This document shows, one piece after another, positions 33,053 through 44,459 of a stretch of 64,000 nt of DNA. The stretch is from Neoechinorhynchus agilis (lineage: Eukaryota; Acanthocephala): assembly GCA_051530055.1 (NCBI GenBank), contig CM121341.1, positions 2,108,001 to 2,172,000 on the forward strand, in the 5' to 3' direction. Position numbers and translations under genes: made by a program. The notes under the pieces are model-generated. The model searched no databases, was not told the origin of the DNA, and saw only the letters and a program-made list of their open reading frames with translations. How positions within the stretch are numbered: the first letter of the stretch is position 1; each line of letters starts with the position of its first letter.

Positions 33053-33793
33053 CTAGAGCCAAGGTCTCATCGCGTTAAATCGCATCCAATCTCTTTGATG
33101 CAATATCGAATCTATATTCGACATTATGTAATTGTATGAATTTTTCCAAAATTGAGGAGGTCGATATATTTTCCTGTAATTGTTCTGATATCTTCCATTA
33201 TTAAGAGGAGTCTTTTGCGCATTTCCTTTCGCATCCTTAAATATCTTTGAACTGCCTATGAATGTTATAGTTTCTGAATAGTCAACTTTGGAGTTGCTGG
33301 ACGGTTCGGAGACAGCAGTCGTTTCTTTTTTATCAACGATTTCGATTGTTTCTAATGTGCCAGGCACAGCCTTACCAAGTTTTGGTGCTGTGGCGTTACT
33401 TTCTTTTTCAACGACATGAATTTTAGTTGGAAGCTCCGTTGATTCGATTGCTTCCATTTCGCTCTCAGATTCGGGCTTGACATCCTCTTTGGTGTCCTCA
33501 GCGACGGCATCTTTTTCTCCTTCGTTCTGAGACTTGAGTTCGGTTGATTCGATTGTTTCCATTTCGCTCCCAGATTCGGACTTGACGTCCTCTTTGGTGT
33601 CCTCGGCGACGGCATCGGTTTCTCCTTTAGTTTCATCTGGGGTGGTGGTATCCATTGGTTGAACCTCTTTCTCAATAACGATGTCTCCATCCATTTTTTC
33701 ACTACTGTTGATTGTATTCAAAGCGTAGCATCGGTTTTTGGCCGAAAAAGTTGCAAAGCTGCAGATCAGTAGTACGGCGCTGATAAAGTTCAT
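33053..33793 (-). CDS. Secreted acidic protein with an internal repeat
   Basis: Seen: an intronless frame of about 246 residues. I use the ATG at 33793 (MNFISAVLLICSFATFSAKN), a good signal peptide; the frame is open a little further upstream to 33820. The middle is rich in Glu, Asp, Thr and Ser and holds two tandem copies of a unit containing DAVAEDTKEDVK and then IESTEL, about 32 residues apart. The C-terminal 60 residues change character (RYQNNYRKIYRPPQFWKN) and are basic and aromatic. Single NAT and NSS sequons are present. No family is recognised. An extracellular matrix, secreted-effector or stage-specific protein is possible, but nothing in the sequence decides this. Confidence 0.65.
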   Translation of the reverse strand: MNFISAVLLICSFATFSAKNRCYALNTINSSEKMDGDIVIEKEVQPMDTTTPDETKGETDAVAEDTKEDVKSESGSEMETIESTELKSQNEGEKDAVAEDTKEDVKPESESEMEAIESTELPTKIHVVEKESNATAPKLGKAVPGTLETIEIVDKKETTAVSEPSSNSKVDYSETITFIGSSKIFKDAKGNAQKTPLNNGRYQNNYRKIYRPPQFWKNSYNYIMSNIDSILHQRDWMRFNAMRPWL

Positions 33794-34076
33794 CGGAGTG
33801 AAAGTTGAAGGGATACCCAAAAATGGAGGTACAGCTCGAACTTACCTACTTTACGGGATGCGCAAGCGATTTCGAAATGTTATTAAACACTTGAACAATA
33901 TTGACGTCTTCAACGGAATTGCAGTTTACGTTTTTGGTTTGTTTACATAAACTCATTGTTGACATTTGGGATCCAGGAAAGAAATTCTTGGAATAAAAAA
34001 AAGAGCATCTTTATAATGGAAATTCGCTGCTATTTGCTTGGTTGGTTAAAGCCCTCATAGGCATAGCCACTTCGTA

Positions 34077-34307
34077 GTGAATGGTCGTTTGAGACTGTGC
34101 TTAGATTTCCGAGTAACTTTGAACAGTTTCCTTAACTATGAAAACTATAACATGCCGACATTCGAGGATCTAGTTCAAAAGATTTCCGGGTGTAGCGTTT
34201 ACACAACTATTGATTTGAAATATGCTTATTTCCATCTGAAGATGGAAAGCGAGAGCAGTCAATTGCTAGCCATATCAATTTCATGTGGATATTCTCGTTA
34301 TATATAA
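34077..34307 (+). mobile_element. Gypsy-type LTR retrotransposon fossil, reverse-transcriptase scrap
   Basis: The translation resembles the Gypsy/Ty3 reverse-transcriptase start (LCLDFRVTLN, then YTTIDLKYAYFHLKM). This is a short, broken, isolated fragment with no LTRs or other parts nearby. Likely old. Confidence 0.65.
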
Positions 34308-34379
34308 ACACGTTTTATTTATGTAAGAAATGCACGATCCACACACTTGCCAGCATCTATCTTTGCTGAAGGTGTCTGG

Positions 34380-34708
34380 ATGACGGATGTTGAAGGCAAG
34401 GGAGGTGGGACTGATTTTGTAAGGGGTGTTAATTTGCGGCGAGTGGTCACACTGTTCGATGTCTTCGGGACCGATACGCTCCCATAATTCCGTTGGAATT
34501 CGTTCAATTCGATCCATATGTTCAACAGAATGCTCTATACCGAGAAAAGAAGCGAATTCGAAGTATTGAAGATGCAATCTATCACATCCGAACACACGAT
34601 CTGGATTTTGTTAAGCAACGCATCCCAGCTCCGTCTTTAGCAACATCCATTTCGAGCTCTGAAGGTCCGCTTGATCCGAAATTCTTGAAAATTAAAAGAA
34701 AAAAATAA
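34380..34708 (+). CDS. Small unknown protein, probable operon partner of MRPL52
   Basis: Seen: my preferred model is exon 34380-34418 (MTDVEGKGGGTDF), a 110-nt intron (GTAAGG...TTCAACAG) and exon 34529-34708 (starting NALYREKKRIRSIEDAIYHI), giving 72 residues ending KIKRKK. AATAAA follows at once, and the next coding start is only 63 nt away. An alternative reads the 34.44-34.53 stretch as coding (RYAPIIPLEFVQFDPYVQQ), and a minus-strand frame across the same bases is also open, so the model is uncertain. No family recognised. Charged and lysine-ended, without signal or membrane segment. Confidence 0.45.
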
Positions 34709-34771
34709 ATCATTTTGCAATCAACTGCCATATTGTCCACCGTTTTTCTCTATTTGTTTTCCCTATTTCAT

Positions 34772-35035
34772 ATGAATCAATTCAAACGGACGCTGTTCTC
34801 ATCACCAATTAATCGATTAGCAGCTAAGCAATGGAAATTCGACAACAACATTCCTTTAGCTCCTTACTTATACGGACCGTTGTCTGTGGATCGCCATGAT
34901 TTCACATTTATTAACACTGAGAAGAAAATGAAGCCGAAACGATACAAACGGCAAGCTACACGCGCAGAAGATCAAAGAAATTTCTTGTTGAAAATATTAG
35001 AACTCGATAAGCAGTTCAGTGAATCGAATCAATAG
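34772..35035 (+). CDS. MRPL52: Probable mitochondrial ribosomal protein L52 (mL52)
   Basis: Seen: a single exon of 87 residues starting MNQFKRTLFSSPINRLAAKQ, a basic, mitochondrial-import-like N-terminus. The core KFDNNIPLAPYLYGPLSVD matches the pattern N-P-x-x-YGPL-x-D of animal mL52, and is followed by a basic stretch (KPKRYKRQATRAEDQR) and a helix LLKILELDKQF, as in the family. Known: mL52 is a small subunit of the large mitoribosomal particle found in animals. Human mL52 is about 123 residues, so this is a short version. The family is small and weakly conserved, so the call is probable rather than certain. A second mitoribosomal gene (MRPL45) lies 7 kb away. Confidence 0.6.
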   Translation: MNQFKRTLFSSPINRLAAKQWKFDNNIPLAPYLYGPLSVDRHDFTFINTEKKMKPKRYKRQATRAEDQRNFLLKILELDKQFSESNQ

Positions 35036-36227
35036 GAATAAAAAGGCGTACGTCTCGAATTTCTAACCTCAATGTTAAACTTCATTTTATTTGATATTAT
35101 AGCTCTTAGGATTTATTCCGCGTTGCTCGCCGAATTCCTTTAGAAAAATTTCGGCATTTTGGCTAGTATATTGAAGTTACGTCTCGTTTTCTTATTAGAG
35201 CGGAATAATTACTTATTCACTTGCATTTTAGAACTGATGATGAGCCCGACGAGGTTCGAAACGTCTTTAATAAATGATCATTTACTGGGTGTAGACCTAA
35301 ACAATAATTCCATCCCTGGTACCTCAAATATCGACATTTTCGTTTTCTAATGACTTTAAGAATTTCGCCAAGAAGATATGTTTGTGTGATTTTTCACAAC
35401 AAATCTTCAAGTGGTAAAATGTTGAGAACTGTATTTTTGAGGCTTTATTCTGGTATTAAAATGCTATTCAATCTCTAATTCAAATCGCAATATCTATTTG
35501 TATCTTGGATACGGCTATTCAACTTCTAATCAAATATTCATCTTTTTAAGTTAATCAATCTAAAGTAAGTGTTAACGAGTGTAGATATTTCCTAGCACTT
35601 AAGTTTATAAGAGATCGATATTTAGTTTGAAGTCTAAGGTTCATTTCGGCATCAAACTACAAAGATATACTATCAAATCTAACGGAAAATGCTCTCTCTT
35701 TTTTCATATTTGTGACAAACACTTTCAGGAACCGGTGAAGTGGCGAAAAAGGGAGAAATAGAGACGCCTCGATCCGTCTTGCTCTACATTTTTAAAAATA
35801 TCTCGTTATTGAGACAATTGGTGCCGTCTGACCAAACAGAATTTTTAATCAATGTTTTTAAAAATTGTTGGCCGTAACAACAAGAAGGGAACCCGTGCAA
35901 CCAACTATTTTTATCGAAGAATCAGCGATTAAGTTAATGAACGATCCTAGAGACAACGGAGGACAAAGAGGTTTCGCCGTTTTTATCGGAAGTTTTATAA
36001 ATAATTGAATGTGTTCACTGATAACAAAAAAAGTAAATAATTTAAAAAAAATTTATACCCGTACAGCCAGCTATTTTTATGAGAGAATCAGCGATTTTAG
36101 AAAAGTTTATTGTAGATCCTCAAGGCAATGGATTCGATTTTCTAATCGGAACTTTGAGCGCTTTGATATTAAAAAAGTTTTAATGTAAAAAGGCTGTTTG
36201 TTTTGAAACAATAAAGTTAATTTCAGA
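35036..36227. repeat. Non-coding, with dispersed repeats and a hammerhead-like core
   Basis: At 35234-35262 the order CTGATGA, GAGCC, loop CGACGA, GGTTC, GAAAC matches the core and helix II of a hammerhead ribozyme; helices I and III were not established. From 35.7 to 36.15 kb a diverged repeat with two copies of a ctatttttat...gaatcagcgatt block is related to sequences at 28.4 and 57.5 kb. No gene seen. Confidence 0.4.
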
Positions 36228-36636
36228 ATGTCAAAAATAATCACGGACGAGGAATTGGATAGTACAAGCGAAGATTCATTAGGCGAGGTTTGTACTTTTT
36301 AGAGTTTTAGCCTTAAAACGCATATTTCAGTTGGAAATTGAATCAATAATCAAGCCTAACGGAGACGAGCATGAGACTGATGAAATGCGTGAACGGAACC
36401 GAATGCTATACATGGAAATCAAAGAGACTGAACAAGCGCTCCGAGAATCACGTCAAATGGTTCGTCAGCTCAGAACCTTGATAAAGGACATCAAATATAG
36501 GCGGAATTGTGGAATAGACCAGAGTGCTCGATCTTCGTCTAACCATGTTCTGAATGAGACTTTTGTGAAAGACATCTCGTCTGATGATGACGACATCACT
36601 GATGGAATGTCTGATGAACAAGAAGGAATGAATTAG
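36228..36636 (+). CDS. Small acidic coiled-coil protein
   Basis: Seen: exon 1 (36228-36287, MSKIITDEELDSTSEDSLGE) and exon 2 (36331-36636) join in phase 0 across a 43-nt intron (GTTTGT...TTTCAG), one of the shortest in the window. The product is 121 residues. Residues about 35-75 form a heptad-like helix (MRERNRMLYMEIKETEQALR, MVRQLRTLIKDIKYRRN), flanked by acidic ends (SSDDDDITDGMSDEQEG). There is no signal peptide. The start lies one base behind taatttcag, which is the clearest candidate trans-splice acceptor here. No family recognised. A nuclear or cytoskeletal complex subunit is a guess only. Confidence 0.7.
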
Positions 36637-37255
36637 TTTATTTTTTTACTTTTAGTATTGCTCCATTTGTTTTTTTAGTAGGTAGTATTAAACACAATCT
36701 TAGTCAGGTTAAGAAGTATCCTTAGGTTATTTTGGATTTTAACTATCTAATGCGTTTGTGTCTCTTTAGCTAAAGTTTTGTTGTCTTAAATGCGAAGTAA
36801 ATCAGCAAATTTTAAAGCGTTCGAAAAGCCTTATTAAATGTCCCTTCTTTATTCTTTAAAGCTTTGAAGCTCTTAAAAGAAACACTAAATATGAAAGTAA
36901 ATTACTGAGAGAATTTTTATATATTTTTTTCTAAATTCAAGGTGAATTTATGCTTTTTTGGAATTATGGAAAGATTTATTAAATATCTTGTCTTTGTTTT
37001 TAAGCGGTTTAAAATGTAGAATAAGAATAAAAATTGTATCGTAATTAAAAATTGAGTCAATTGCATCGTGACACGAAAAATAAACAATATATGAAAGACC
37101 GTTTCGATATTGCTTTGAAGCTCTCTATAGTTATTGTTCATTTGAGAATACAAAAATGATCGCATTCTCCACATAAAATCTACTTGATCCTTTTGATTGG
37201 CGTTTTATTGATAGGAATCGCCCTCCAATCGATTCACGTGAACCTTTGGAGAAGA
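36637..37255. other. Non-coding, AT-rich
   Basis: No coding pattern or recognised repeat. Confidence 0.4.
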
Positions 37256-38640
37256 TTAAATTCCTTCTTCATTTAATTTATCGTGACAGATCAATTCAGG
37301 TTGTTCCTTGATGATTCGACTCACAAATTCCGAATCCTTATCCACAAATCCGCCTGTGAGGTTATCATCATCGTCAACTTGATTTTTCATATTCCTTTTA
37401 AGGAGGCATGATTTAGGTTGCGTGAAAGCAGACGATAGTATGTCAGGTAGATCCGACAATTTTGTCAGAAGTGTGCTGACTTTCCTTTCGAAACTGACTA
37501 AAGCCTCTGTAAGACGAGCTTGCATTAATATGAGCATGTTGTTGCAAGCCTCTTTCAAGCGCCGTTGCAGTTGCTCAATGGTCACCTATTGATTCTACTT
37601 TGACGAAACAGGTATCGAATTCTCTTTTGCGAAGGTCCAGTTTCTGAAGGAAGTTGATGCATGAGACGAAGACGCTGAAGCTAGAGTTGACGAAATTGGA
37701 TGATTGGCCTTTGGGAGCTTGAGAAGTAGTTAATCTGATTGAGGACCCTGACAATTGGCACAACGTCTCTTGAGTGGATCGGGGACACAGCCTGAGCTGT
37801 GGTCGGTGTTCGAGCAGTGGCAACACTTTGCTTGCGCATGATGGGTACAGTTTTGGCACCAATGCCCCCATTGCTGGCAGAGATTGCATCGAGGGAACAC
37901 GTAATCGTCTTGCTCACAGTAGGACTTTTGAGAAAAATGAATTGAGAAACAGTTAAAGGCCCAAGGTCTACTTGTGCAGAGTTCGTCTCGATGGTGTCTT
38001 GGTCCTTCAACAGCTGCAATAGAGATTGAACATCCTGATTTCCTCGATTTTAGGTAGTATTTTATCATGCATCCGAAGGATGCTTTGAAGAGATCCTTGT
38101 CCTTCTGACCCATGTCCGGCTGAAGTCCATACGCGCGAAATTGTACTTTCTGAGAAGTTGCAGAGATTGAATAGAATTGAATTGGAAGGTTGGAGTTGGC
38201 GAATTCGACGAGATTAGACATCCATTCATAACTACTTACGTAAATCCGCATGGTACGGCCAAATATGTTTATTTTTCCATTGTTTTTAAGCCATCGTTAT
38301 TGAACGCGTGAACCCAAGGTATTATAAGGGCGTCATACATGGCTTGTTTGGGAATTATAAGATTCGATTTGGTAGGAAGGGCCGAGTATGGCTCAGAAAT
38401 GACACTTGTAGATACATTGGCTTCAGATTGTAGATGGGAGAGCATTTGTTCTTGTTGATCAGACGGTAATTGAAAGGCTGGAATAGAAGATGGCCGTTGA
38501 CCACTCGTATTCTTGGCAGACACCCCGTGATGAGAGTCAGGTGCTTCCATTTCATCCAAATTGATCTCCAAAGCTTCAACTGGAGAGTCAAAAGGTCTTG
38601 AAATCGATGAAACGTCAACGCCAGTTAACGACTGAACGTT
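37256..38640 (-). mobile_element. LINE ORF1 with CCHC zinc knuckles (Jockey/I-like)
   Basis: Minus frames give, in order, a polar N-terminal part (38571-38269), a central part (38251-37730) with zinc knuckles CNLCQQWGHWCQNC, CCHCSNTDHSSGC and CANCQG, and a C-terminal helical part (37585-37256, TIEQLQRRLKEACNNM). Known: serial CCHC knuckles near the ORF1 C-terminus are typical of Jockey and I-type LINEs. The frame is broken at least twice (near 38.26 and 37.73 kb) and no ORF2 follows, so the copy is dead and truncated. It directly abuts the LINE 5' end at 38.67 kb on the same strand. Confidence 0.65.
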
Positions 38641-38664
38641 GGAATCGTTGATAATTTGTCTACC

Positions 38665-40125
38665 TGAAATAATAGCTTGGGACTAAATCTCTTATGAACA
38701 TAAGACTGTAGTCCAACTGAGAAACCAATATTATTATGGATCACTCCGCCGCCACTGGGCATTAATGTAAATGATATCAAATAACCTCTATTAACAAGAT
38801 TCATATTTCCCGTTTCTTGAAAGCAAATAACGTCCGCATCATCTAGTCTAGCCGCTAAACAAATATTCTCCTACAAACCCAAGGCTCTAGACACATTATA
38901 AGAAATTAATATAAATTATTCATCATACAAGTAAGTGAATTAACATTAAACATTAAACATTTTAAAATATTTAGCGAAAGCGGCCTTTATGCGGACCATT
39001 AATATGCCTGCCCATCTTTCTAATCGGGCCAGACGATGACAACCCATCCTCCTTATTACCAGGTTCATCCCCTTTTTCACCTGAAGCACACCTCTTACCC
39101 ATCATCAATTTATCCTGAGCCTGTTTAATGACCTCATCAACCTCCTTACTATTTTCCGTCTTCTTGACCAAAGCAACCATATTTAATAAATCACAAATTA
39201 TTTTATCCTTCTCCTCGAGTTTCTTATTTAAACTATCAACACCCTCTTTAAGTATTTCTAACTCCTCCTTAACCTTATCTTCTACCTGAAAATTATTTTT
39301 CATAACCAATGTATCACCCAGAGAAAATCCTTCCGAATAATGGAGATGTAGTAATCATAATCCCTGATATAACCAAGGATTCATCTCTGAGTGTGCCATG
39401 ATCAGATCCTGAATTATCGGCTCCTGTGGTCACATTTGGCATTAACGAGATGAGGAACTACATCTACAAACGTAAGAGACTATTGGCGATGCTCTGGGAA
39501 AATCATCATGGGAATTCAATGAGTAGGTCAATATACGAATCTTAACTGCTGAGCAAAATAAAACAACAAATCATTCCAGGAAACTTGATCTTAAACATTC
39601 GAACAGTCATTAATATTGATGCCGTTCGGAATCCATATTTTCCTTTTATAGGTCCCTATGGAGCTCATCAGATGAGGAATATTCTCGCTAGATAATAGAC
39701 TGTTTTATCCTGACCACACAACCTAAATAGCACCGTTCCTCTATCGAATTTGCAAATCCTTAAATACTGTCACTTACTAAAAGGACTGGGTCAAATGGGA
39801 CTCGCACATTACAATTTCCCTCAGACGCAATACCGTTAAAATTTATCTTCTAAAACGACTCCGCCATTTAGGAGTCCCTTCGTCCGTTATCTCTAAACTT
39901 TACTACATCTTTATTTTACCCTAATCCCTCACCAACGGCTACCCCGTCTCTTACGATAGCTCGATGCGTTGTATCGATCGAGGCGTTGTGTTTACGGCAA
40001 AGTGATTCGTTGTATCGATTGGCGCGTTGAGTATATATATTTAACAAAAAATAAAAAGGGCAAATTTTTGGTTCCGCTAACACACCAACACCGTCTTTTG
40101 CAACCTTTTCCAAAATCACCAATCC
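38665..40125 (-). mobile_element. APE-type LINE, 5'-complete and 3'-truncated copy
   Basis: It is nearly identical to plus-strand 62117-63558. From 5' to 3' it has a 5' UTR of about 800 bp, ORF1 39309-38971 (112 residues, intact, coiled coil LEILKEGVDSLNKKLEEKDK with a basic C-terminus), then the endonuclease start (ILISYNVSRALGL, then ADVICFQETGN). The copy stops abruptly near 38665 inside the endonuclease. A TAG at 38873-38871 interrupts the endonuclease frame, and the other copy has it too. The high identity implies recent movement. Confidence 0.8.
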
Positions 40126-40880
40126 GTCACCTTGAAATGTTTCAGAGAAGAGCCTCTAAAATTTACGCAGTTGATTTCCCCCGCTCGCCAAATGCCTTTA
40201 TAAAATTTTCATAAAAAATCAAAACGCATCTCAGTTCTACCACAAACCTTTTCACACGAGCATAAAACTCACAATCCCAATTCCTTTCATCATTCTATTC
40301 CTCGTACCTAAATGATTTATCTCATTCGACTTCTCAGCAGTCTATGACACTATTAATCTTCAATTCGTAATCATCTAAATGTGCTTGTCAAATTTCGCTT
40401 ATTGGATACTAAAGGAACTTCTTGGCTTTCTTAATATACATTCTACAATGATGAGTATCCTGTTTAACCCTAAAAAAACAAAAGTTTTAGCAATAGCTTC
40501 AAAAATGCAAAACAGGATAAAAATTTAATACATAATTTTAACCCTAAATTAAATGAAAAATCAGATATTAAAAAAATTAAAAAGATTTTAAAATTAGTTA
40601 AGCGTTAATTGTCAAATTTAGTGCTCCTTCACTGTTATGGTTTATTATGAAATTTAACAATGCGATTTCTGACGTTAATAATATAGCAGTCGTTTATCGC
40701 TTCTGTTTATTTAATTCATCTCAACGCGCTGATTCCAAATCTGTTTTCGGATTTGTGATATCTGCCATTCAATTTTTAGACCAATAACCTCGATTATCGA
40801 TATCAAAACATCAATAAAATTCATATCAATTTACTTTTCTAGATCTACTTTAAAAGCTTACTTCACCTGAATTTACTGTT
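40126..40880 (+). mobile_element. Decayed reverse-transcriptase scrap in AT-rich DNA
   Basis: Around 40310-40530 short plus-strand pieces resemble LINE reverse transcriptase (AVYDTINLQF, then LFNPKKTKVLAIASKMQ), with frames lost between them. The remainder to 40880 shows nothing. A low-confidence remnant. Confidence 0.3.
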
Positions 40881-41240
40881 TCTTGTGGCCTTTGCAATCT
40901 AAACATCAATTTTTAGATTTTGTGCACTTCGAACAAAAAGACTGGTGGGATTCGTCCCATCGCCGTTGGCTCTGCTCTACGCCAGCGCTCGCAGGTAGGG
41001 CAGCAACTTCGCCCAGTCCAACTGGGATGCTGCACACCCCGCGGGTCCGAAGCCATTGTCCACGCACTCCGCCACTTCATCACCAACAGTTCAACGCCGT
41101 GTGTGATTTTGAAGTGCAACTTTACAAATGCCTTCAATTCCATTCACCGTACCGCTCTATTTGAGACACTCAAAAGTCACGCACCAGAAGCTTTTCCTTA
41201 TTTTCTCAACGCAAATAGGACCTCGACTCCTTTGCGAACT
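40881..41240 (+). mobile_element. LINE reverse-transcriptase fragment (restriction-like-endonuclease family)
   Basis: The plus frame 40920-41240 reads KKTGGIRPIAVGSALRQ, LRPVQLGCCTPRGSEAIVHA and ILKCNFTNAFNSIHRTALFE, the start of the reverse-transcriptase domain (motif GIRPIAVG, then the first catalytic Asp region, here replaced by Asn in NFTNAFNS). The 44.5 kb fragment has the same QLGCC...GSEAIVHALR. The copy is truncated both ways and catalytically dead. Confidence 0.7.
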
Positions 41241-41428
41241 ACTGGCTGCAACTATAAACAAAATTAACTAAAATCCCATGTTTCACAACTTTGAGCGCTA
41301 TCACGTGTACTTCTAATATATATTTGTTGTTGTTGTTGTTGTAATACTGGCTGCAACTATAAACAAAATTAACTAAAATCCCATGTTGCACAACTTTGAG
41401 CGCTATCACGTGTACTTCTAATATATAT

Positions 41429-41465
<37 letters not shown>

Positions 41466-41578
41466 AATACTGGCTGCAACTATAAACAAAATTAACTTAA
41501 AATCCCATGTTTCACAACTTTGAGCGCTATCACGTGTGCTTCTAATATATATTTGTTGTTGTTGTTGTTGTTGTGATC
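41241..41578. repeat. Tandem repeat, 104-122-bp unit ending in (TTG)n
   Basis: Three copies of tactggctgcaactataaac ... atcacgtgt.cttctaatat, each closed by a TTG run of different length (5 to 11 triplets), start near 41241, 41346 and 41467. The block could be three tandem 3' tails of a retroelement, since variable short-repeat tails are common at LINE 3' ends. This is inference. Confidence 0.75.
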
Positions 41579-41604
41579 TAAACGAATATTAAAAAACGTT
41601 AACT

Positions 41605-44260
41605 ATGTCAAGGAATGTCACAACTGGCGACGAGGGTGGGATGCCCATGGTCGTACAATTGATGCAACAGCTGATGAAACTAAAGACGAGCTGATGAAAC
41701 TATTATTGACCAAAATCGATGGCAAGGCGAAGACAGATCGGGAGGAGGTGGAAAGAGAGCGACTACAAATATCGATTGTGCCATTCAGAAGATTTCTAGC
41801 AAACGAAGAATGCTGGTCTAATTATCATAGACAGCTTAGGGCATATTTCAATTCGGACGGTGTGGTCAAAGAGGTTCAGAAAAAATCATGCATGTTGTCA
41901 TGGTTAGAGCGAATGACAATCGACATTATCTCGAAAACAACAACAAAGGACATAGAAAATCTTTCATACGAGAAATCGTTTCGATATTAGATGCACATTA
42001 CAGCGACAAGATTCACGAGATATCCGCACGTTTCCGATTTGTAAATTGCAGGAAAAAAGAAGGTTCAACCTTATCATCAATGGCTCAACGAATTGGAAGG
42101 TGCCGCTAATGGATGCAACTTCTACAAAAAAGAAATTACGTCCGATGCCCAGGCTATAAATGAACGGATCAGGGATATGATCGCGATGTATACACCGGAC
42201 GATTTCGTACGAAGAGCGGCTTTACAAGATGGACAAATCGATTTGGAGAAATTACGCAGCACCGCGTATAATTTCGAAGAGATGAAAACGGCACCAACCT
42301 TACACACCGATGATGGTGGTGATAATGATAGTGGATCGATTTGTTGGATTAATAAAAATGGGTGAAAGGGAAGGAATAACGAAAGATCAAAATATACGAA
42401 ATCAAAATGTAGCAGGTGCAGATGAGAAGTGCATTCGAATGAATTAGACTACAAAGCTCGAAATGGAAAATGCTATGCCTGTGGCTGCATAGGTCACTAT
42501 TCGAGATGCTGCAGGAGTCGTAAGCATATACAAGTATGTTCGAATAGCCAAACTTCGTCCGATATTGACGAAATATTCAAGACATCTGGGAACACGAGAC
42601 TGATGATGGAAGTTAAGTTGGAAGGTTATCCTGTTAGGATGCTATTCGATACAGGTGCTGGTATCTCAGTTATTACTTCGGAAGTTTGGAAAATGATAGG
42701 ATCGCCACGGTTAAGAACAACAAAACCACCTCGAGCGTTTGGAGGCAATTTAGTCGAAGTTATGGGCGAATGTGAGGTGCAAGTGAGATATCAACAAAAG
42801 ATCAGACATCTTCGAGCGGTTGTGCCCAGAGATGCGGAAAAGTCGCTTTTTGGATTGCCATGGGCGTTATCTCAGAAAAGCCTTTTTGCGAAAACTTCAT
42901 AGCAGACATCCCGGTGAAACTGCAAGCAAAGCCATCGCCCGTTACCATTGTTGGTGGCCCAGAATCGAAGAGGATATAAAGGAGTTTATCTCTAACTGTG
43001 GTCAATGTCAGTCACATCTACCAAGAGAACCAGAACAACCATTGTTCCCTCGAGAACACTCACGAGTACCTTGGAGCCGAATTCATATAGATCTAACGGG
43101 TCCAATGCAGAACAGAATGTTTCTAGTGATCGTGGACGCTGGTACCAAGTGGCCCGAGGTTTTCGTCAAAGAAAGGTTCAACACGAATGACGTAATCAAA
43201 TGCTTGAGAGAAACGTTTAGTCAATGGGGCGTCCCATATCGCTTAGTGTCTGACAACGATCCACAATTCGTGTCGGAACAATTCGAAGAATTCTGCACAG
43301 GAAATAGAATTGTTCACTGCAGGAGTGCGCCCTATCACCCTAAAACGAACGGTCAAGCAGAACGATTTATAGGCACTCTCAAGGCAAGAGCGCTGCGAGC
43401 AGGGTCAGCAGAGGAGATACCTCCTAGAATACAGGATTTTTTGTTGGCATATCGCAATAGTCCTCATACTTTGACCAGGCGTAGTCCAGCTGAAATGATG
43501 CTTGGACGACGCCTTCAAACGTGTTTAGACAACCTGAAACCAAGTTTAGAGCGGATGGCGGAATCTAGGCGAGAGCAACAGTGCGAACAGCATGATAAGT
43601 GATCGAAAAAGAGGTATTTCTATATGGGCGATGCGGTGTGGTACCGCGATATGCGAAAACAAATCTGGATACCGTCAACGATCGAAAACAAAATGGCCCA
43701 CTATCATACCAGATCACGACGGAAGAGGGATCACGTAGAGTTCACGGAGACCACTTGAGGAGCAGAGCGAACAATGGAGAAAAGGACTCAGATCGAGTCA
43801 ATGAAGAGGATTGTGATGGAGCGGTGGTCGATGTCCAAATCCCCAAGGAACATCCCGCTGCTACAATCGAAGGTGGTCAGCAAGTCCTAGGAAACAAAGA
43901 CCATGTGCCGATGACGCTGAGAAGAAGTACTCGACAACTCCGAAAACCGATTTTACCTTTCGAAAAGTACTTATAAGGGTTCAACAATTATAAGGGGGAG
44001 AAGTTGTGGTAATCGATATTAACATCAGCACAATAAGTGCGTTATGTGGTCGTTGGTCAGGTTATAAAAGATAAGGCGTATGTCTGACCAGCGGGATATC
44101 AAAGTCACAGCGGACTTAGAGGATATAAAACATCCTATAAGTGTTTTGGCTTCCTTCGAAATGTTTCTTAGCAGTAAAATATCTTTTATCCGCGATTGAG
44201 AGTATCTTCTTAATTTTTTAATGAATCGTTTGTTAGATTGTTTCGATTTTATAAATGCTG
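41605..44260 (+). mobile_element. Gypsy-type LTR retrotransposon fossil, largest in the window
   Basis: Parts seen in order: a gag-like region (41.6-42.4 kb) ending in a zinc knuckle (CYACGCIGHYSRCC), an aspartic protease motif (MLFDTGAGISVI), an integrase with HHCC (HPGETASKAIARYH...CGQC) and a catalytic core (HIDLTGP, VSDNDPQF, YHPKTNGQAERF), then a purine-rich tract near 43.99 kb and an LTR-like stretch from about 44.0 kb. A tggcgacgagggtgggat stretch at 41630 could be the primer-binding area. Reverse transcriptase is not among the parts seen. The element is broken in several places. The well-kept integrase suggests moderate to recent age. No matching upstream LTR was recognised. Confidence 0.8.
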
Positions 44261-44459
44261 TTTGCATAAATTCAGATATTTCTTGTTCAATCCCCGCCCT
44301 AAAGGAAATTTTCCATACAGATGGTCTACGCCCACAACATCAAAAAGACATGATGTCTTTAACGAGTTGATCCGCTGCGATTTCGATAGGAAACGCTTTA
44401 CACAAGGTCGGTTATTGAGGGAAGACCTTGGTACGATTCTAAAACAGCTCTTCTTCCCT

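Noticed and set aside
34281-34595. Minus-strand frame opposite the small gene at 34.4 kb
   Set aside because: It is open but lacks a start context or splice partner. The plus-strand model has an intron, a stop followed by AATAAA and a close downstream partner gene.
39916-40122. Small open frames in the LINE 5' UTR (also 62098-62322)
   Set aside because: The two frames read the same LINE sequence on opposite element strands, so one at least is chance. They overlap tcgatacaacg repeats and show no conserved motif.
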